Shown in pieces: positions 51,227 to 59,738 of a DNA stretch of 64,000 nt. Positions within the stretch are counted from its first letter, which is position 1. Every line of letters starts with the position of its first letter. A model generated the notes under the pieces. The model saw nothing but the letters and a program-made list of their open reading frames with translations. It was not told the origin of the DNA and searched no databases. This DNA is from Salinibacter pepae. Lineage in GTDB: Bacteria > Bacteroidota > Rhodothermia > Rhodothermales > Salinibacteraceae. Location of the stretch: assembly GCF_947077775.1 (NCBI RefSeq), contig NZ_CAMTTE010000001.1:186001-250000 (forward strand). The letters are read 5' to 3'. Made by a program: the position numbers and the translations under genes.

Positions 51227-52567
51227 ATGACCACTGCCCTTGACACCGACGTTCGTCCCGAAGACCGGTTCATCTCGGCCTTCGAGGTAAATCACGGCCA
51301 GGCCCTCAACGGAACGAACGCCTCGATCGCCCAGCAGCGCGAAGACGCCATCGAGCGCTTCGCCCAGCTCGGCATCCCGACCAACGACCTGGAGGCCTGG
51401 AAGTACACGAACATCTCCAAGACCATTGACCGGCCCTACACCCTCTCGCTGTCGCCGGAGGGCCCGTCGCTCGCCCCGAGCGACATCGCGCCGTTTACGA
51501 TTGACGAGATGGACGCCCACCGCGTCGTACTCGTGAACGGCCACGTCGACGAGTCGCTCTCCGACATCGGCGACCTGCCGTCGGGCGTCGTGCTCAGCAG
51601 TCTCGCCCAGGCCGGCGAGGAGCACCCCGATCTCGTAGAGGAGCACTACGGCCAGTACGCCGACTTCGAAGACGAGGCGCTCACGGCCCTCAACACCGCG
51701 TTCGTCCAGGATGGGGCGTTCATCTACGTTCCCTCCGGCACGATCGTGGAGAAGCCCATCTTCTTCCTCCACGTCACGGCCGGCTCGGAGCCCCTCTTTT
51801 TGCAGCCCCGCCACCTGTTCGTAGTGGAGGACGGGGCCGTCGCCAAGGTCGTCGAGGCCCAACACTCCGTCACCGAGGCCCAGACGTTCACCAACACGGT
51901 GAGTGAGGCCTTCGTCGGCGAACGGGCCAACCTGGAGCACTACCTTGTGCAGGACGAAGGGGCGAACGCCTCACAGGTCCACACCCGCGCCGGACAGCAA
52001 GAGGACGACAGCGTGTATTCGACCAACACGATCACCTTCAGTGGTGAGGTGGTCCGCAACAACGCCACGATCGAGGTCGACGGCTCCTTCTGCGAATCCA
52101 ACCTCTACGGCCTCTGCATCGGCAAGGACGAGATGCACGTGGACAACCACACGCAGATGAACCACGTGCAGCCGGACTGCAGCAGCAACGAGCTGTACAA
52201 GCACGTGCTCAACGACGAGTCCACCGCCGTCTTCAACGGCAAGGTGCTGGTAACCCGCGGCTCGCAGCGCATCGACGCCTACCAGCAGAACGACACGATC
52301 GTCCTGACCACCGACGCGAACATTTACACGAAGCCGGAGCTTGAAATCTACGCGGACGATGTGGTGTGCAGCCACGGCGCGACCACCGGCCAGGTCGACG
52401 AAGAGGGCGTCTTTTACCTCCGTTCGCGCGGCCTCTCCGAGCGCCGGGCCCACATCTTGATGCTGCAGGCCTTCACCGACGAGGTGCTGAGCGAATACAG
52501 GATCGACGGCCTGCGCAACTACATCACGGACAAGATCCGTCGCCGCTTCGGCAGCTACTTCGAGTAG
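51227..52567 (+). CDS. sufD: Fe-S cluster assembly protein SufD
   Basis: 446 residues. The family blocks TNDLEAWKYTNISK, GAFIYVPSGTIVEKPI, the beta-helix core and the C-terminal SHGATTGQVDEEGVFYLRSR are present. SufD is the SufB partner in the complex. It starts at ATG 51227, 91 bases after sufC. Confidence 0.96.
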   Translation: MTTALDTDVRPEDRFISAFEVNHGQALNGTNASIAQQREDAIERFAQLGIPTNDLEAWKYTNISKTIDRPYTLSLSPEGPSLAPSDIAPFTIDEMDAHRVVLVNGHVDESLSDIGDLPSGVVLSSLAQAGEEHPDLVEEHYGQYADFEDEALTALNTAFVQDGAFIYVPSGTIVEKPIFFLHVTAGSEPLFLQPRHLFVVEDGAVAKVVEAQHSVTEAQTFTNTVSEAFVGERANLEHYLVQDEGANASQVHTRAGQQEDDSVYSTNTITFSGEVVRNNATIEVDGSFCESNLYGLCIGKDEMHVDNHTQMNHVQPDCSSNELYKHVLNDESTAVFNGKVLVTRGSQRIDAYQQNDTIVLTTDANIYTKPELEIYADDVVCSHGATTGQVDEEGVFYLRSRGLSERRAHILMLQAFTDEVLSEYRIDGLRNYITDKIRRRFGSYFE

Positions 52568-52581
52568 CCCTGCAGAGGGAA

Positions 52582-52619
52582 AACGTGTGAGGGCATCCTT
52601 CATCACACGCCCACACGTT
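52582..52619 (+). promoter_or_regulatory. hairpin between sufD and sufS
   Basis: AACGTGT (52582-52588) pairs with ACACGTT (52613-52619) and an inner GGGC with GCCC around a 14-base loop; GTGTGA/TCACAC inside gives an alternative fold. No T run follows. It may be a processing or attenuating element. Confidence 0.45.
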
Positions 52620-52645
52620 ACTCCTACACCTTCCCCCAACCCATC

Positions 52646-53902
52646 ATGCCCGCCACGACGCATCCGACTTCCAAGACGGCCTCGTTCGACGTAGAGGCGC
52701 TCCGTGCGGATTTCCCCGCGCTTGAGCAGGACGTGTACGAGGACACGCCCCTTGCCTACCTCGACAACGCGGCCTCCTCGCAGAAGCCGACCCCGGTCAT
52801 CGAGCGGCTGGATACGTTCTACCGCGAGGAGAACAGCAACGTGCACCGGGGCGTCCATCGGCTCAGCCAGGACGCCACCGAGTCGTACGAGGCGGCCCGC
52901 ACGTCGGTGGCGCGCTTCCTCAACGCGCCGGACCCCGACCAGATCGTCTTCACGCGGGGCACGACGGAGGGGCTCAATCTCGTCTCCTCCACCTTCGGCC
53001 GCATGGTCGCCGAGGAGGGCGACGAGATTCTGCTCACGGAGATGGAGCACCACTCCAACATTGTCCCCTGGCAGATGCTGGCCGAGCAGGTGGGGGCCTC
53101 GATCGAGGTGCTGCCCGTCACGGACCGCGGCGAACTCCGAATGGACTTGCTCCCGGAGATGCTCACCGACGACACGGCGCTCGTCGCCATCAGCCACGTC
53201 TCCAATACCCTCGGCACCATCAACCCGATGGAGGACGTCATCGACGTGGCCCACGCCGACGGGGTGCCCGTCGTCGTGGACGGGGCGCAGTCGGCCCCGC
53301 ACATGCCGGTCGACGTGCAGGCGCTCGACGCCGACTTCTTCGTGTTCTCGGGGCACAAGGTGTTCGGCCCCACGGGCATCGGCGTTCTGTACGGGAAGCG
53401 GGAGCTCCTCGACGCGATGCCGCCCTACCAGGGCGGCGGGGACATGATCGATCAGGTTTCGTTTGAGGAGTCGACCTACGACGGACTGCCCCACAAGTTT
53501 GAGGCGGGCACCCCCAACATCGCCGACGCAGTGGGGCTGGGCACCGCCGTCGAGTACATCATGGACCTGGACTGGAACGCGGTGCGGGCCCACGAGGACG
53601 ATGTGCTCCGCTACGCCACCGAGCAGGTGAGCGGCATCGAAGGCACACAGATTGTAGGCACTGCGCCCGACAAGACGAGCGTCCTCTCGTTCGTCTTCGA
53701 CGACATCCACCCGTACGACGCCGGAACGGTCCTCGACCGTGAGGGGGTCGCCGTCCGTACGGGCCACCACTGTACCCAACCGCTCCTCAAGCGGTACGGC
53801 CTCCCCGGCACCATCCGCGCCTCGTTCGCGGCCTACAACACCCACGAGGACGTGGATCGGCTGGTCGACGGCCTCCACAAGGTGCGCCACATGTTCGGGT
53901 AG
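52646..53902 (+). CDS. sufS: cysteine desulfurase SufS
   Basis: A 418-residue PLP enzyme. The PLP Lys is about 238 in FSGHKVFGPTG. The active-site Cys is about 376 in RTGHHCTQPL, with the SufS-type surroundings (group II desulfurase). It mobilises sulfur from cysteine as an enzyme persulfide passed to SufE. The C-terminus IRASFAAYNTHEDVDRLVDGL is conserved. Confidence 0.96.
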   Translation: MPATTHPTSKTASFDVEALRADFPALEQDVYEDTPLAYLDNAASSQKPTPVIERLDTFYREENSNVHRGVHRLSQDATESYEAARTSVARFLNAPDPDQIVFTRGTTEGLNLVSSTFGRMVAEEGDEILLTEMEHHSNIVPWQMLAEQVGASIEVLPVTDRGELRMDLLPEMLTDDTALVAISHVSNTLGTINPMEDVIDVAHADGVPVVVDGAQSAPHMPVDVQALDADFFVFSGHKVFGPTGIGVLYGKRELLDAMPPYQGGGDMIDQVSFEESTYDGLPHKFEAGTPNIADAVGLGTAVEYIMDLDWNAVRAHEDDVLRYATEQVSGIEGTQIVGTAPDKTSVLSFVFDDIHPYDAGTVLDREGVAVRTGHHCTQPLLKRYGLPGTIRASFAAYNTHEDVDRLVDGLHKVRHMFG

Positions 53903-53981
53903 GCCGCCCGGCAACTCCATTGCCGGACCCAACGTACGCACACACGACGCAGCACGTCTTCCACCAACCCTGCTCGCCCTC

Positions 53982-54407
53982 ATGCCCGCTACCGACACAG
54001 TTTCGGACCGCGCGCAGCAGATCGTCGACGAGTTTTCGCTTTTCGACGACTGGATGAGCCGGTACGAGTACCTCATCGAGCTTGGCGACGACATTCCGCT
54101 GCTCGAAGAGGAAAAAAAGACCGACGAGAACTACGTGCACGGCTGCCAGTCGGACGTCTGGATCGAGACGGATCTCGACGAGGAGGAACGGGCCCTGTGC
54201 GTGCAGGGGGACAGCAACGCGAAGATCACCAAGGGGTTGGCCGCGCTCATCATCCGCGTGATTGACGAACAGCCCCCTGAGGCCGTCGCGAACGCCGACT
54301 TCGACTTTCTCGACGACATTGGTCTCCACGAGCACTTGAGCTCGCAGCGCAATAACGGCCTCAAGGCCATGATAGAGACCGTGCAGGAGCGCGCCCGTGA
54401 GACGTAG
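53982..54407 (+). CDS. sufE: SufE sulfur acceptor
   Basis: 141 residues from ATG 53982. The acceptor Cys is Cys55 in YVHGCQSDVW; the flanking IELGDDIPLLEEEKK and LSSQRNNGLKAMIETV are family-typical. It stimulates SufS and carries the persulfide to SufBCD. 79 bases after sufS. Confidence 0.96.
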   Translation: MPATDTVSDRAQQIVDEFSLFDDWMSRYEYLIELGDDIPLLEEEKKTDENYVHGCQSDVWIETDLDEEERALCVQGDSNAKITKGLAALIIRVIDEQPPEAVANADFDFLDDIGLHEHLSSQRNNGLKAMIETVQERARET

Positions 54408-54500
54408 TTCCGGCACCGGAGCCGCTCACGTTCTCGCTCTCTGTCCTGTGCTTTGCGAACGTAGACACGTCACCGACTCTTTCCAACATCCCATAGAACC

Positions 54501-54959
54501 ATGAGTCCTTCAGGTGCAATGCCCGGCGGGATGGGCGGCATGGGCGGTGTGCCCGGCGGCGGGGGCGGCGGGGCCGCCGACATTCCCGAGGAAAAAGAGC
54601 AGTCCGAAATCGAACTTCCGGAAACCATCCCGGATCACGTCCAGGACACCCCCGACGACGACCTGTACCAGCGGGTCGTGGAATCACTCCGTGAGATTTA
54701 CGACCCAGAGATTCCGGTGAACATCTACGACCTTGGGCTCATCTACCACCTGGATGTGGGTGAGGACAGCCACGTGGACGTGCTGATGACCCTTACGGCG
54801 CCGAACTGCCCGGCCGCGGGCGTTCTGCCCGGCCAGGCCGAGGACGCCGTGCGCGAGACGGAAGGCGTCGAGAGCGTCAACCTCGAGATGACCTTCGAAC
54901 CCCCCTTCTCTCCGCAGATGATGTCCGAAGAGGCCCGCCTCGAACTCGGCTTCATGTAA
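54501..54959 (+). CDS. sufT: SufT/MIP18 (DUF59) iron-sulfur assembly protein
   Basis: 152 residues. The DUF59 blocks YDPEIPVNIYDLGLIYHLDV, LTAPNCPAAG and a C-terminal PPFSPQMMSEEARLELGFM match SufT-type proteins. An N-terminal Gly/Met/Pro-rich segment (residues about 1-28, e.g. GGMGGMGGVPGGGGGG) is unusual for the family. SufT works in cluster maturation and delivery. Last gene of the suf operon. Confidence 0.9.
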   Translation: MSPSGAMPGGMGGMGGVPGGGGGGAADIPEEKEQSEIELPETIPDHVQDTPDDDLYQRVVESLREIYDPEIPVNIYDLGLIYHLDVGEDSHVDVLMTLTAPNCPAAGVLPGQAEDAVRETEGVESVNLEMTFEPPFSPQMMSEEARLELGFM

Positions 54960-55035
54960 TTCCTGCTGAGCGTCGGCCGTCCATCCCCGGATCCAAACCG
55001 GTCTTCGACTCGACGCTCCCAACTCGCCCCGACCG

Positions 55036-56631
55036 ATGAATCACGCACGCACCATTGCAATGGCCACCACCCTCCTCGCCGACGGGCGGGTGGAAGACGT
55101 GGCCGCGATGGTGGAGCCGCTGCTCGATCCGGTCACGGCCCCGGCCGCCAGCACGGGTCAGATTCTGCTCCGCGGGCTGTTGGCCCGTGTCGAGGTGACC
55201 CACCGTGACCGCTCGGGCCGCGCCCTTGATCTGTTGCCGACGGCCGAAGCCGTGTCGGACTCATGCACGTGTGTGCGGGCCGATGTGGCGCTCTGGCGCG
55301 GCTGGGCCCATGTGCGCCGCTCCGAATCGGTGAACGAGGTCACCCGGGGCCTGCACCTGCTGAAGGAGGGCCGCGAGCTGTTCGCATCGATCTGTGACCC
55401 TGTCGGTCGGTGCTGGGCGCTTCTGGGGCAGGCCACGGCCTACAGTGCCCTCGACGAGCACGGCCTCCGACACCGCGTGCTCGATGACGCCTCGGGCCTC
55501 CTGGACCGCCTGCAGGATGCCCAGGCGGAGCGGTGGCTCCAGAAGCTTCGTCGCCGGTCTCCGTCGGCGAGCCCCGGGCACGGCGAGCCGCCGTCGGGGC
55601 CGTCGGCAGACCCGACCACGACGGTGGACGGGTTCGTCGCGGAAAGCCGCGAGATGCAGGCCGTGGCCGCAACGATCCGAAAAATCCAACCAAGCCGGAG
55701 TCCGGTCCTCATTACGGGAGAGGGCGGCGCCGGGAAGCGCCTCGTGGCGCGCACGATCCACGCCACGAGCCCCCGAGCCGACGGGCCCCTGAAGCACGTC
55801 TCGTGTGCCCCGACGCAGGCCGGTGCGTCCCTTGAGGCGCAGCTGTTCGGGGCCCAGACGGACGAGTCGTCCCACACCGGCGCCGTGCAGGCCGCCGACG
55901 GAGGGACGCTCGTCCTTGAGGACGTCGATGCCCTCCCCCCTCCCGTGCAGTCGTCACTGCTCGATCTCCTCAACGGGGCGGCCCCTCCCGCGACGAAGGC
56001 CGCGGACGACGCGTCGTTGGACGTTCGCGTCCTCGCCACGACGACTGCCGACCTCGACGCCCGTGTGGAGGAGGGGCGCTTCCGGCCGGCGCTGCGGAAT
56101 CGGCTGCGCGTGATCTCACTCCACGTCCCGCCCCTCCGTGAGCGACGCCCCGACATCCCCCTGCTCGCCCGTCACTTCCTAGACCGGATGCGCCCGGAGG
56201 GCTCGGCCCTCGTCTCCATTACGCAACCGGCGATGGAAGCCCTGCTCCGCTACAACTGGCCGGGCAACGTCCGGCAGCTCCGCAACGAGATCGAGCGCGC
56301 GCTGGTGCACGTGCAGAGCGAACCGGCCCCCACGATTACGCTCGACATGCTCCTCGATGCCATCGTCGAAAACGCGCGGGAGCGAACGTCGCCGGACACG
56401 TCGCCGGATGCCTCAGACGCAATTCTAGAGCCCGATCAGACCCTCAACGACGTGCTCTCCCGCACCGAGAAATCCGTTATCGAACGGGTGCTCCAGGCCT
56501 GTGATGGGCAGGTGACCGCCTCGGCGGACGTGCTGGGCCTAACCCGGCAGGGGCTCTACAAGAAGATGAAGCGGCTCGGCATCGACGCCTCCGCCTTCCA
56601 GCCGACCTCGGAGCCAACCCCCGCGTCCTGA
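55036..56631 (+). CDS. AAA+ regulator with Fis-type DNA-binding domain but no sigma-54 interaction loop
   Basis: 531 residues. The N-terminal 190 residues are helical and unrecognised. The AAA+ domain has a degenerate Walker A GEGGAGKR (about 228-235), and LFGAQTDESSHTGAVQAADG stands where enhancer-binding proteins have the GAFTGA loop. GGTLVLEDVDAL replaces the usual DEI Walker B. The arginine-finger region FRPALRNRLRVISLHVPPL and the WPGNVRQLRNEIERAL motif are good. A Fis-type HTH (VTASADVLGLTRQGLYKKM) ends the protein. Sigma-54 activation is therefore unlikely. It lies 76 bases after sufT. Confidence 0.85.
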   Translation: MNHARTIAMATTLLADGRVEDVAAMVEPLLDPVTAPAASTGQILLRGLLARVEVTHRDRSGRALDLLPTAEAVSDSCTCVRADVALWRGWAHVRRSESVNEVTRGLHLLKEGRELFASICDPVGRCWALLGQATAYSALDEHGLRHRVLDDASGLLDRLQDAQAERWLQKLRRRSPSASPGHGEPPSGPSADPTTTVDGFVAESREMQAVAATIRKIQPSRSPVLITGEGGAGKRLVARTIHATSPRADGPLKHVSCAPTQAGASLEAQLFGAQTDESSHTGAVQAADGGTLVLEDVDALPPPVQSSLLDLLNGAAPPATKAADDASLDVRVLATTTADLDARVEEGRFRPALRNRLRVISLHVPPLRERRPDIPLLARHFLDRMRPEGSALVSITQPAMEALLRYNWPGNVRQLRNEIERALVHVQSEPAPTITLDMLLDAIVENARERTSPDTSPDASDAILEPDQTLNDVLSRTEKSVIERVLQACDGQVTASADVLGLTRQGLYKKMKRLGIDASAFQPTSEPTPAS

Positions 56632-56664
56632 TCGCCTCCTCCCTCTCGCAACTTCCCTCGCGCC

Positions 56665-57081
56665 ATGCCTGCCGACTCTCCTTCTTCCGACATGGACGCC
56701 CCGACCGCAGTGGACGTCCAGCTCGATCACGCTTCGGTCATGACGACGGACCTCGACGCGGCCGTCTCGTTCTACGTCGACCTGATCGGGCTCTCGCTGC
56801 GAACCGTAGAGGACGACCCCGTGCGGGACGGCCGGCGCCGTGCCCTGCTCACCGACGACCACGGACAAGACGTTGTGGAGCTGATCGAGATGGAAGAGAT
56901 GAAGCACCCATCGGTGCCGGGCCGGGGCGGCATTCACCACCTCGGCTTCTCCCTCCCATCCCGCGAGTGGCACTCGCTTCGCTCGCGCCTCGACGCGGCC
57001 GACCATGCCTACGAGGAAGTAAAGGGCCGGCTCTTCGTGCGGGACGCCGACGGATTGGTGCTCGAAGTCGAGGAGGCATAA
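56665..57081 (+). CDS. VOC/glyoxalase-superfamily protein
   Basis: A 138-residue single-domain VOC protein. The likely metal ligands are His (LDHASV), Glu (VELIE), His (IHHLGF) and Glu (LEVEEA), with a beta-alpha-beta-beta-beta pattern. Methylmalonyl-CoA epimerase, glyoxalase I or a dioxygenase are possible; none can be chosen. ATG 56665. Confidence 0.85.
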   Translation: MPADSPSSDMDAPTAVDVQLDHASVMTTDLDAAVSFYVDLIGLSLRTVEDDPVRDGRRRALLTDDHGQDVVELIEMEEMKHPSVPGRGGIHHLGFSLPSREWHSLRSRLDAADHAYEEVKGRLFVRDADGLVLEVEEA

Positions 57082-57099
57082 CGCAGCCCTCAGGGCCTT

Positions 57100-57125
57100 T
57101 GCTTCACTCGTCTGCTTCACTCGTC
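57100..57125. repeat. 13-bp perfect tandem duplication over a stop codon
   Basis: TGCTTCACTCGTC occurs twice head to tail (57100-57112, 57113-57125). The second copy carries the stop (TGA) of the minus-strand TPM-domain gene at 57117-57119. Confidence 0.75.
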
Positions 57126-57791
57126 GTCCGCCTCTCGTCCCGGCGTCCGGACGCTGTCTGTAAGTTCATTCTCGTCGTCCGGCCGGACGTCCACGCCCTT
57201 TCGTTCCAGGAGGCCTCCGCACATCTCTACGGCCTCCACGAGCCCGTCTGTTAGGTTGTTGTTCTGAATCCCACGCTGGATGCGGGCGACCACATTCGCC
57301 CAGTCGTCGGGCTCCACCTGACGGTTGATGCCCGCGTCGCCGAGCACCTCGATCCGGTGTTCCCGGAGGGAGACGAAGAGCAAAATGCCGGTTCGGTCCC
57401 GCGTATCGAACACCTCTTCCTCCACGAAGGCCTGCAGGGCCCGACGATGCACGATCTCGTCGAGGCGGTCGCTCCCCACCAACAGTCGCTGCAGGGGATA
57501 GACGTATCGCGAGAGGACGCCTCCCACCGTTCCGGCCACGAGGACCGACAACGCCACGCCCCACGGGGCGAAAAGCCACCCCAGGCCCCACCCGTCGTAG
57601 AACTGAAGCGTAAGCAGCACCCCCGTGAGGACGACCAGCGTGGCCGCGCCAATCCCCCGCCACACGGCCACTTCGTAATCGTCACTCCGGGGCACCACCA
57701 CCGGCACGATCTCACCGGCCGTCCGCTCCTCCGCGCGCCCCACGGCGTCCCGAATGCGGTCCTGATCGAGGCCGTCAATCATCGTGTCCAT
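57117..57791 (-). CDS. TPM-domain membrane protein (TLP18.3/Psb32-like)
   Basis: 224 residues. The TPM-domain elements AEERTAGEIVPVVVPRSDDYE and LLFVSLREHRIEVLGDAGINRQV are present, with two hydrophobic segments (about 45-63 and 71-95) between them. These proteins act in membrane or photosystem repair in plants and cyanobacteria; elsewhere their function is unknown. Start ATG 57791. The C-terminus is acidic (halophile-type). Confidence 0.85.
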   Translation of the reverse strand: MDTMIDGLDQDRIRDAVGRAEERTAGEIVPVVVPRSDDYEVAVWRGIGAATLVVLTGVLLTLQFYDGWGLGWLFAPWGVALSVLVAGTVGGVLSRYVYPLQRLLVGSDRLDEIVHRRALQAFVEEEVFDTRDRTGILLFVSLREHRIEVLGDAGINRQVEPDDWANVVARIQRGIQNNNLTDGLVEAVEMCGGLLERKGVDVRPDDENELTDSVRTPGREADDE

Positions 57792-57890
57792 GGTCCACCA
57801 CGAAGCTTAGAAAGGGCTAAACGGAAGTCAGGGCGCGGGACGCGAAGGGCAGGCCCTTCAGCCCCCATCGCGTTCCGGAGCCTCCCCATC

Positions 57891-59192
57891 CTACGGCCCG
57901 GCGTCCGAACCGGACGCCCCCCCAGACGAAGACTGTCGCCGCTGTTTCTCGATGATCTTGAGGGCCTGATCGGCCTGACGCGTGAAGGGGGACCCCTCCT
58001 CGGCAAACTCTTGGACCTGCTCGAACTCCGTCGTCGCCTGGTCCAGGCGGTTGATCTGCAGGAGCGCGAGTCCCTTCTGGAACCGGGCCGGAACGAACGT
58101 CGAGTCGTCGTCGAGCACCGCGTTGATGGCTTTGATGCCCCGCATCGGGCGGTTCGTCAGCAGGTACGCCTCCCCCATTCGTGTTCGGGCGTCGAGGTCG
58201 TCGGGCCGCTGGTCCACGACCGTCCGGTAGGCCCGCGCCGCGTGCCGGGCCACTTTCAGGACCTGCTGCCGCTGCCCCTCTCCCTGGAGCTGCTGCATCC
58301 AGCGGTACAGGAGATCGGCGGCGCGGCGCTGGGCATCGGCGGCCCCGGTGGCGTCCGCGATGTCGTTCTGAACCACGGCCGCCCGGCCCGGCTGCCCCAC
58401 CCCGATCAGGAGATTGACCAGCTCCGCCTGGGCCGCTCGCCTGTCCGACCCGGAAGCCTGTTCGATCGCGGTCTCCAGTGAGTCGATCTGTCCCGCCATC
58501 GCCCCCCCGACCGACGACGCGCCCGCCTCTTCGAGAAGGGTCTGGAGGTCCGTCAGCTCGTCTCCCCCAGTCGTCCCGCCGGACTGCATGGGCCGGGTCC
58601 CGCCGGTCGCGCCGGACGCAGCCGCCTCGTTCCCGGCGGAGCTCGACGGTGCCCCGCCGGCCTCTCCCCCGCCGCCCCACTCGTACTGCGCGCTCCACTG
58701 CGTCGCAAAGAAAAGCCCAACCACGAGCACGAGGGCCCCCCCGACGAGCATCGCAATTTGCCGCCCCATCGCCCGCTCTTCCTCATCCGGAGAGGAGGAC
58801 GCGTCCGGCTCGGAAGGTTCGTCGCTCGTCTCGGCGGAGGCGCTGGTGGGGAGGTCCGCCGTGACCGGCCGCGTTCCGTCAGGGGCGGAGGCCCCGGAAA
58901 GGTCTTGAAGCGCCTCGCCACACTGGCTGCAGTACCGGGCCCCCGGTGGATTTTCCCACCCGCACTGGTTGCAGAAAACAGACGGTTCGTCTTGCCCATC
59001 GGCCGCTTGGGGCCCCGACGGGGCCTCTTCGGGGGGACTGGCCTCGGGCTCAGACGACTCTGCCTCCGTGTCTTCCGCGGTGCCCGCCGGGTCCGGGCCG
59101 TCGTCGACGACAGTCCCGCACAGGTCGCAGCGATCGGACGAGGCCGGCACGCGCGCACCGCACGACGGACAGGGTCGAGTGGATTCGGACAT
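57891..59192 (-). CDS. zinc-ribbon plus TPR membrane protein
   Basis: 433 residues from ATG 59192. Two zinc ribbons: CPSCGARVPASSDRCDLCG (about 8-26) and CNQCGWENPPGARYCSQCG (about 75-93). An acidic spacer, one membrane helix (about 145-165), a Gly/Ser-rich linker and TPR-type repeats (about 240-415) follow. This is the layout of zinc-ribbon/TPR proteins common in Bacteroidota and planctomycetes. Function unknown. Confidence 0.85.
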   Translation of the reverse strand: MSESTRPCPSCGARVPASSDRCDLCGTVVDDGPDPAGTAEDTEAESSEPEASPPEEAPSGPQAADGQDEPSVFCNQCGWENPPGARYCSQCGEALQDLSGASAPDGTRPVTADLPTSASAETSDEPSEPDASSSPDEEERAMGRQIAMLVGGALVLVVGLFFATQWSAQYEWGGGGEAGGAPSSSAGNEAAASGATGGTRPMQSGGTTGGDELTDLQTLLEEAGASSVGGAMAGQIDSLETAIEQASGSDRRAAQAELVNLLIGVGQPGRAAVVQNDIADATGAADAQRRAADLLYRWMQQLQGEGQRQQVLKVARHAARAYRTVVDQRPDDLDARTRMGEAYLLTNRPMRGIKAINAVLDDDSTFVPARFQKGLALLQINRLDQATTEFEQVQEFAEEGSPFTRQADQALKIIEKQRRQSSSGGASGSDAGP

Positions 59193-59232
59193 AATCGACA
59201 AAAGCAATGGAACAGGACAAGCGGTGTCGCAA

Positions 59233-59535
59233 CTACTCCTCGTCGGCCTTGTGCGCCGCGTCCACCGCCTCGCTCAACTTGTCCGACGGGCGAAACACCG
59301 GCTTGTACCGGTCTTCGATCTCGACCGGCTCATTGGTTTGGGGATTGCGCCCGGTCCGGGGCGCTCGATGCTGCACCTCAAACACCCCAAACTCACGGAG
59401 TTCGATGCGCCGGAGCTCCTTCATCGCCCCGCGCACCGCCGTCATGAATCCCTCCACGACCGCCCGCGTCTCGATTTTTGTGAGGCCGGTCCCGTCGGCG
59501 ATCTGGTCGATGAGGTCTGCTTTGGTCATGGACAT
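59233..59535 (-). CDS. HU/IHF-family DNA-binding protein
   Basis: A 100-residue HU-type histone-like protein: MTKADLIDQIADGTGLTK at the N-terminus, the DNA-binding beta-arm RAPRTGRNPQTNEPVEIEDR with the Pro tip, and the C-terminal FRPSDKLSEAV. It bends and compacts DNA. HU or IHF cannot be told from sequence. No ribosome binding site is evident. Confidence 0.93.
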   Translation of the reverse strand: MSMTKADLIDQIADGTGLTKIETRAVVEGFMTAVRGAMKELRRIELREFGVFEVQHRAPRTGRNPQTNEPVEIEDRYKPVFRPSDKLSEAVDAAHKADEE

Positions 59536-59738
59536 GGGAAAGCCAAAGGCGGATTAACAGAGGACGTGCGTGTGGGCCCACCCGAACGCCCCCGCCGAAT
59601 TCGTGATTCGGAAAGCCCCGAGAATCTCAAGGGCCTGGAGGGGTTCCATCTCGCCCCGAGAAACATTCAGCAGGTTGGGGCGAACGATAGTGCCGACGCC
59701 CAAAGTCTTCATCTTCTTCGGACCGACGTCCTCCCCCG

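Noticed and set aside
50426-51940. 504-codon open frame antisense to sufC and sufD
   Set aside because: Shadow of two real genes; no recognisable motif.
51971-54094. 707-codon open frame antisense to sufD, sufS and sufE
   Set aside because: It crosses three well-supported genes and their gaps on the other strand and shows only a Val/Arg/Gly-rich composition.
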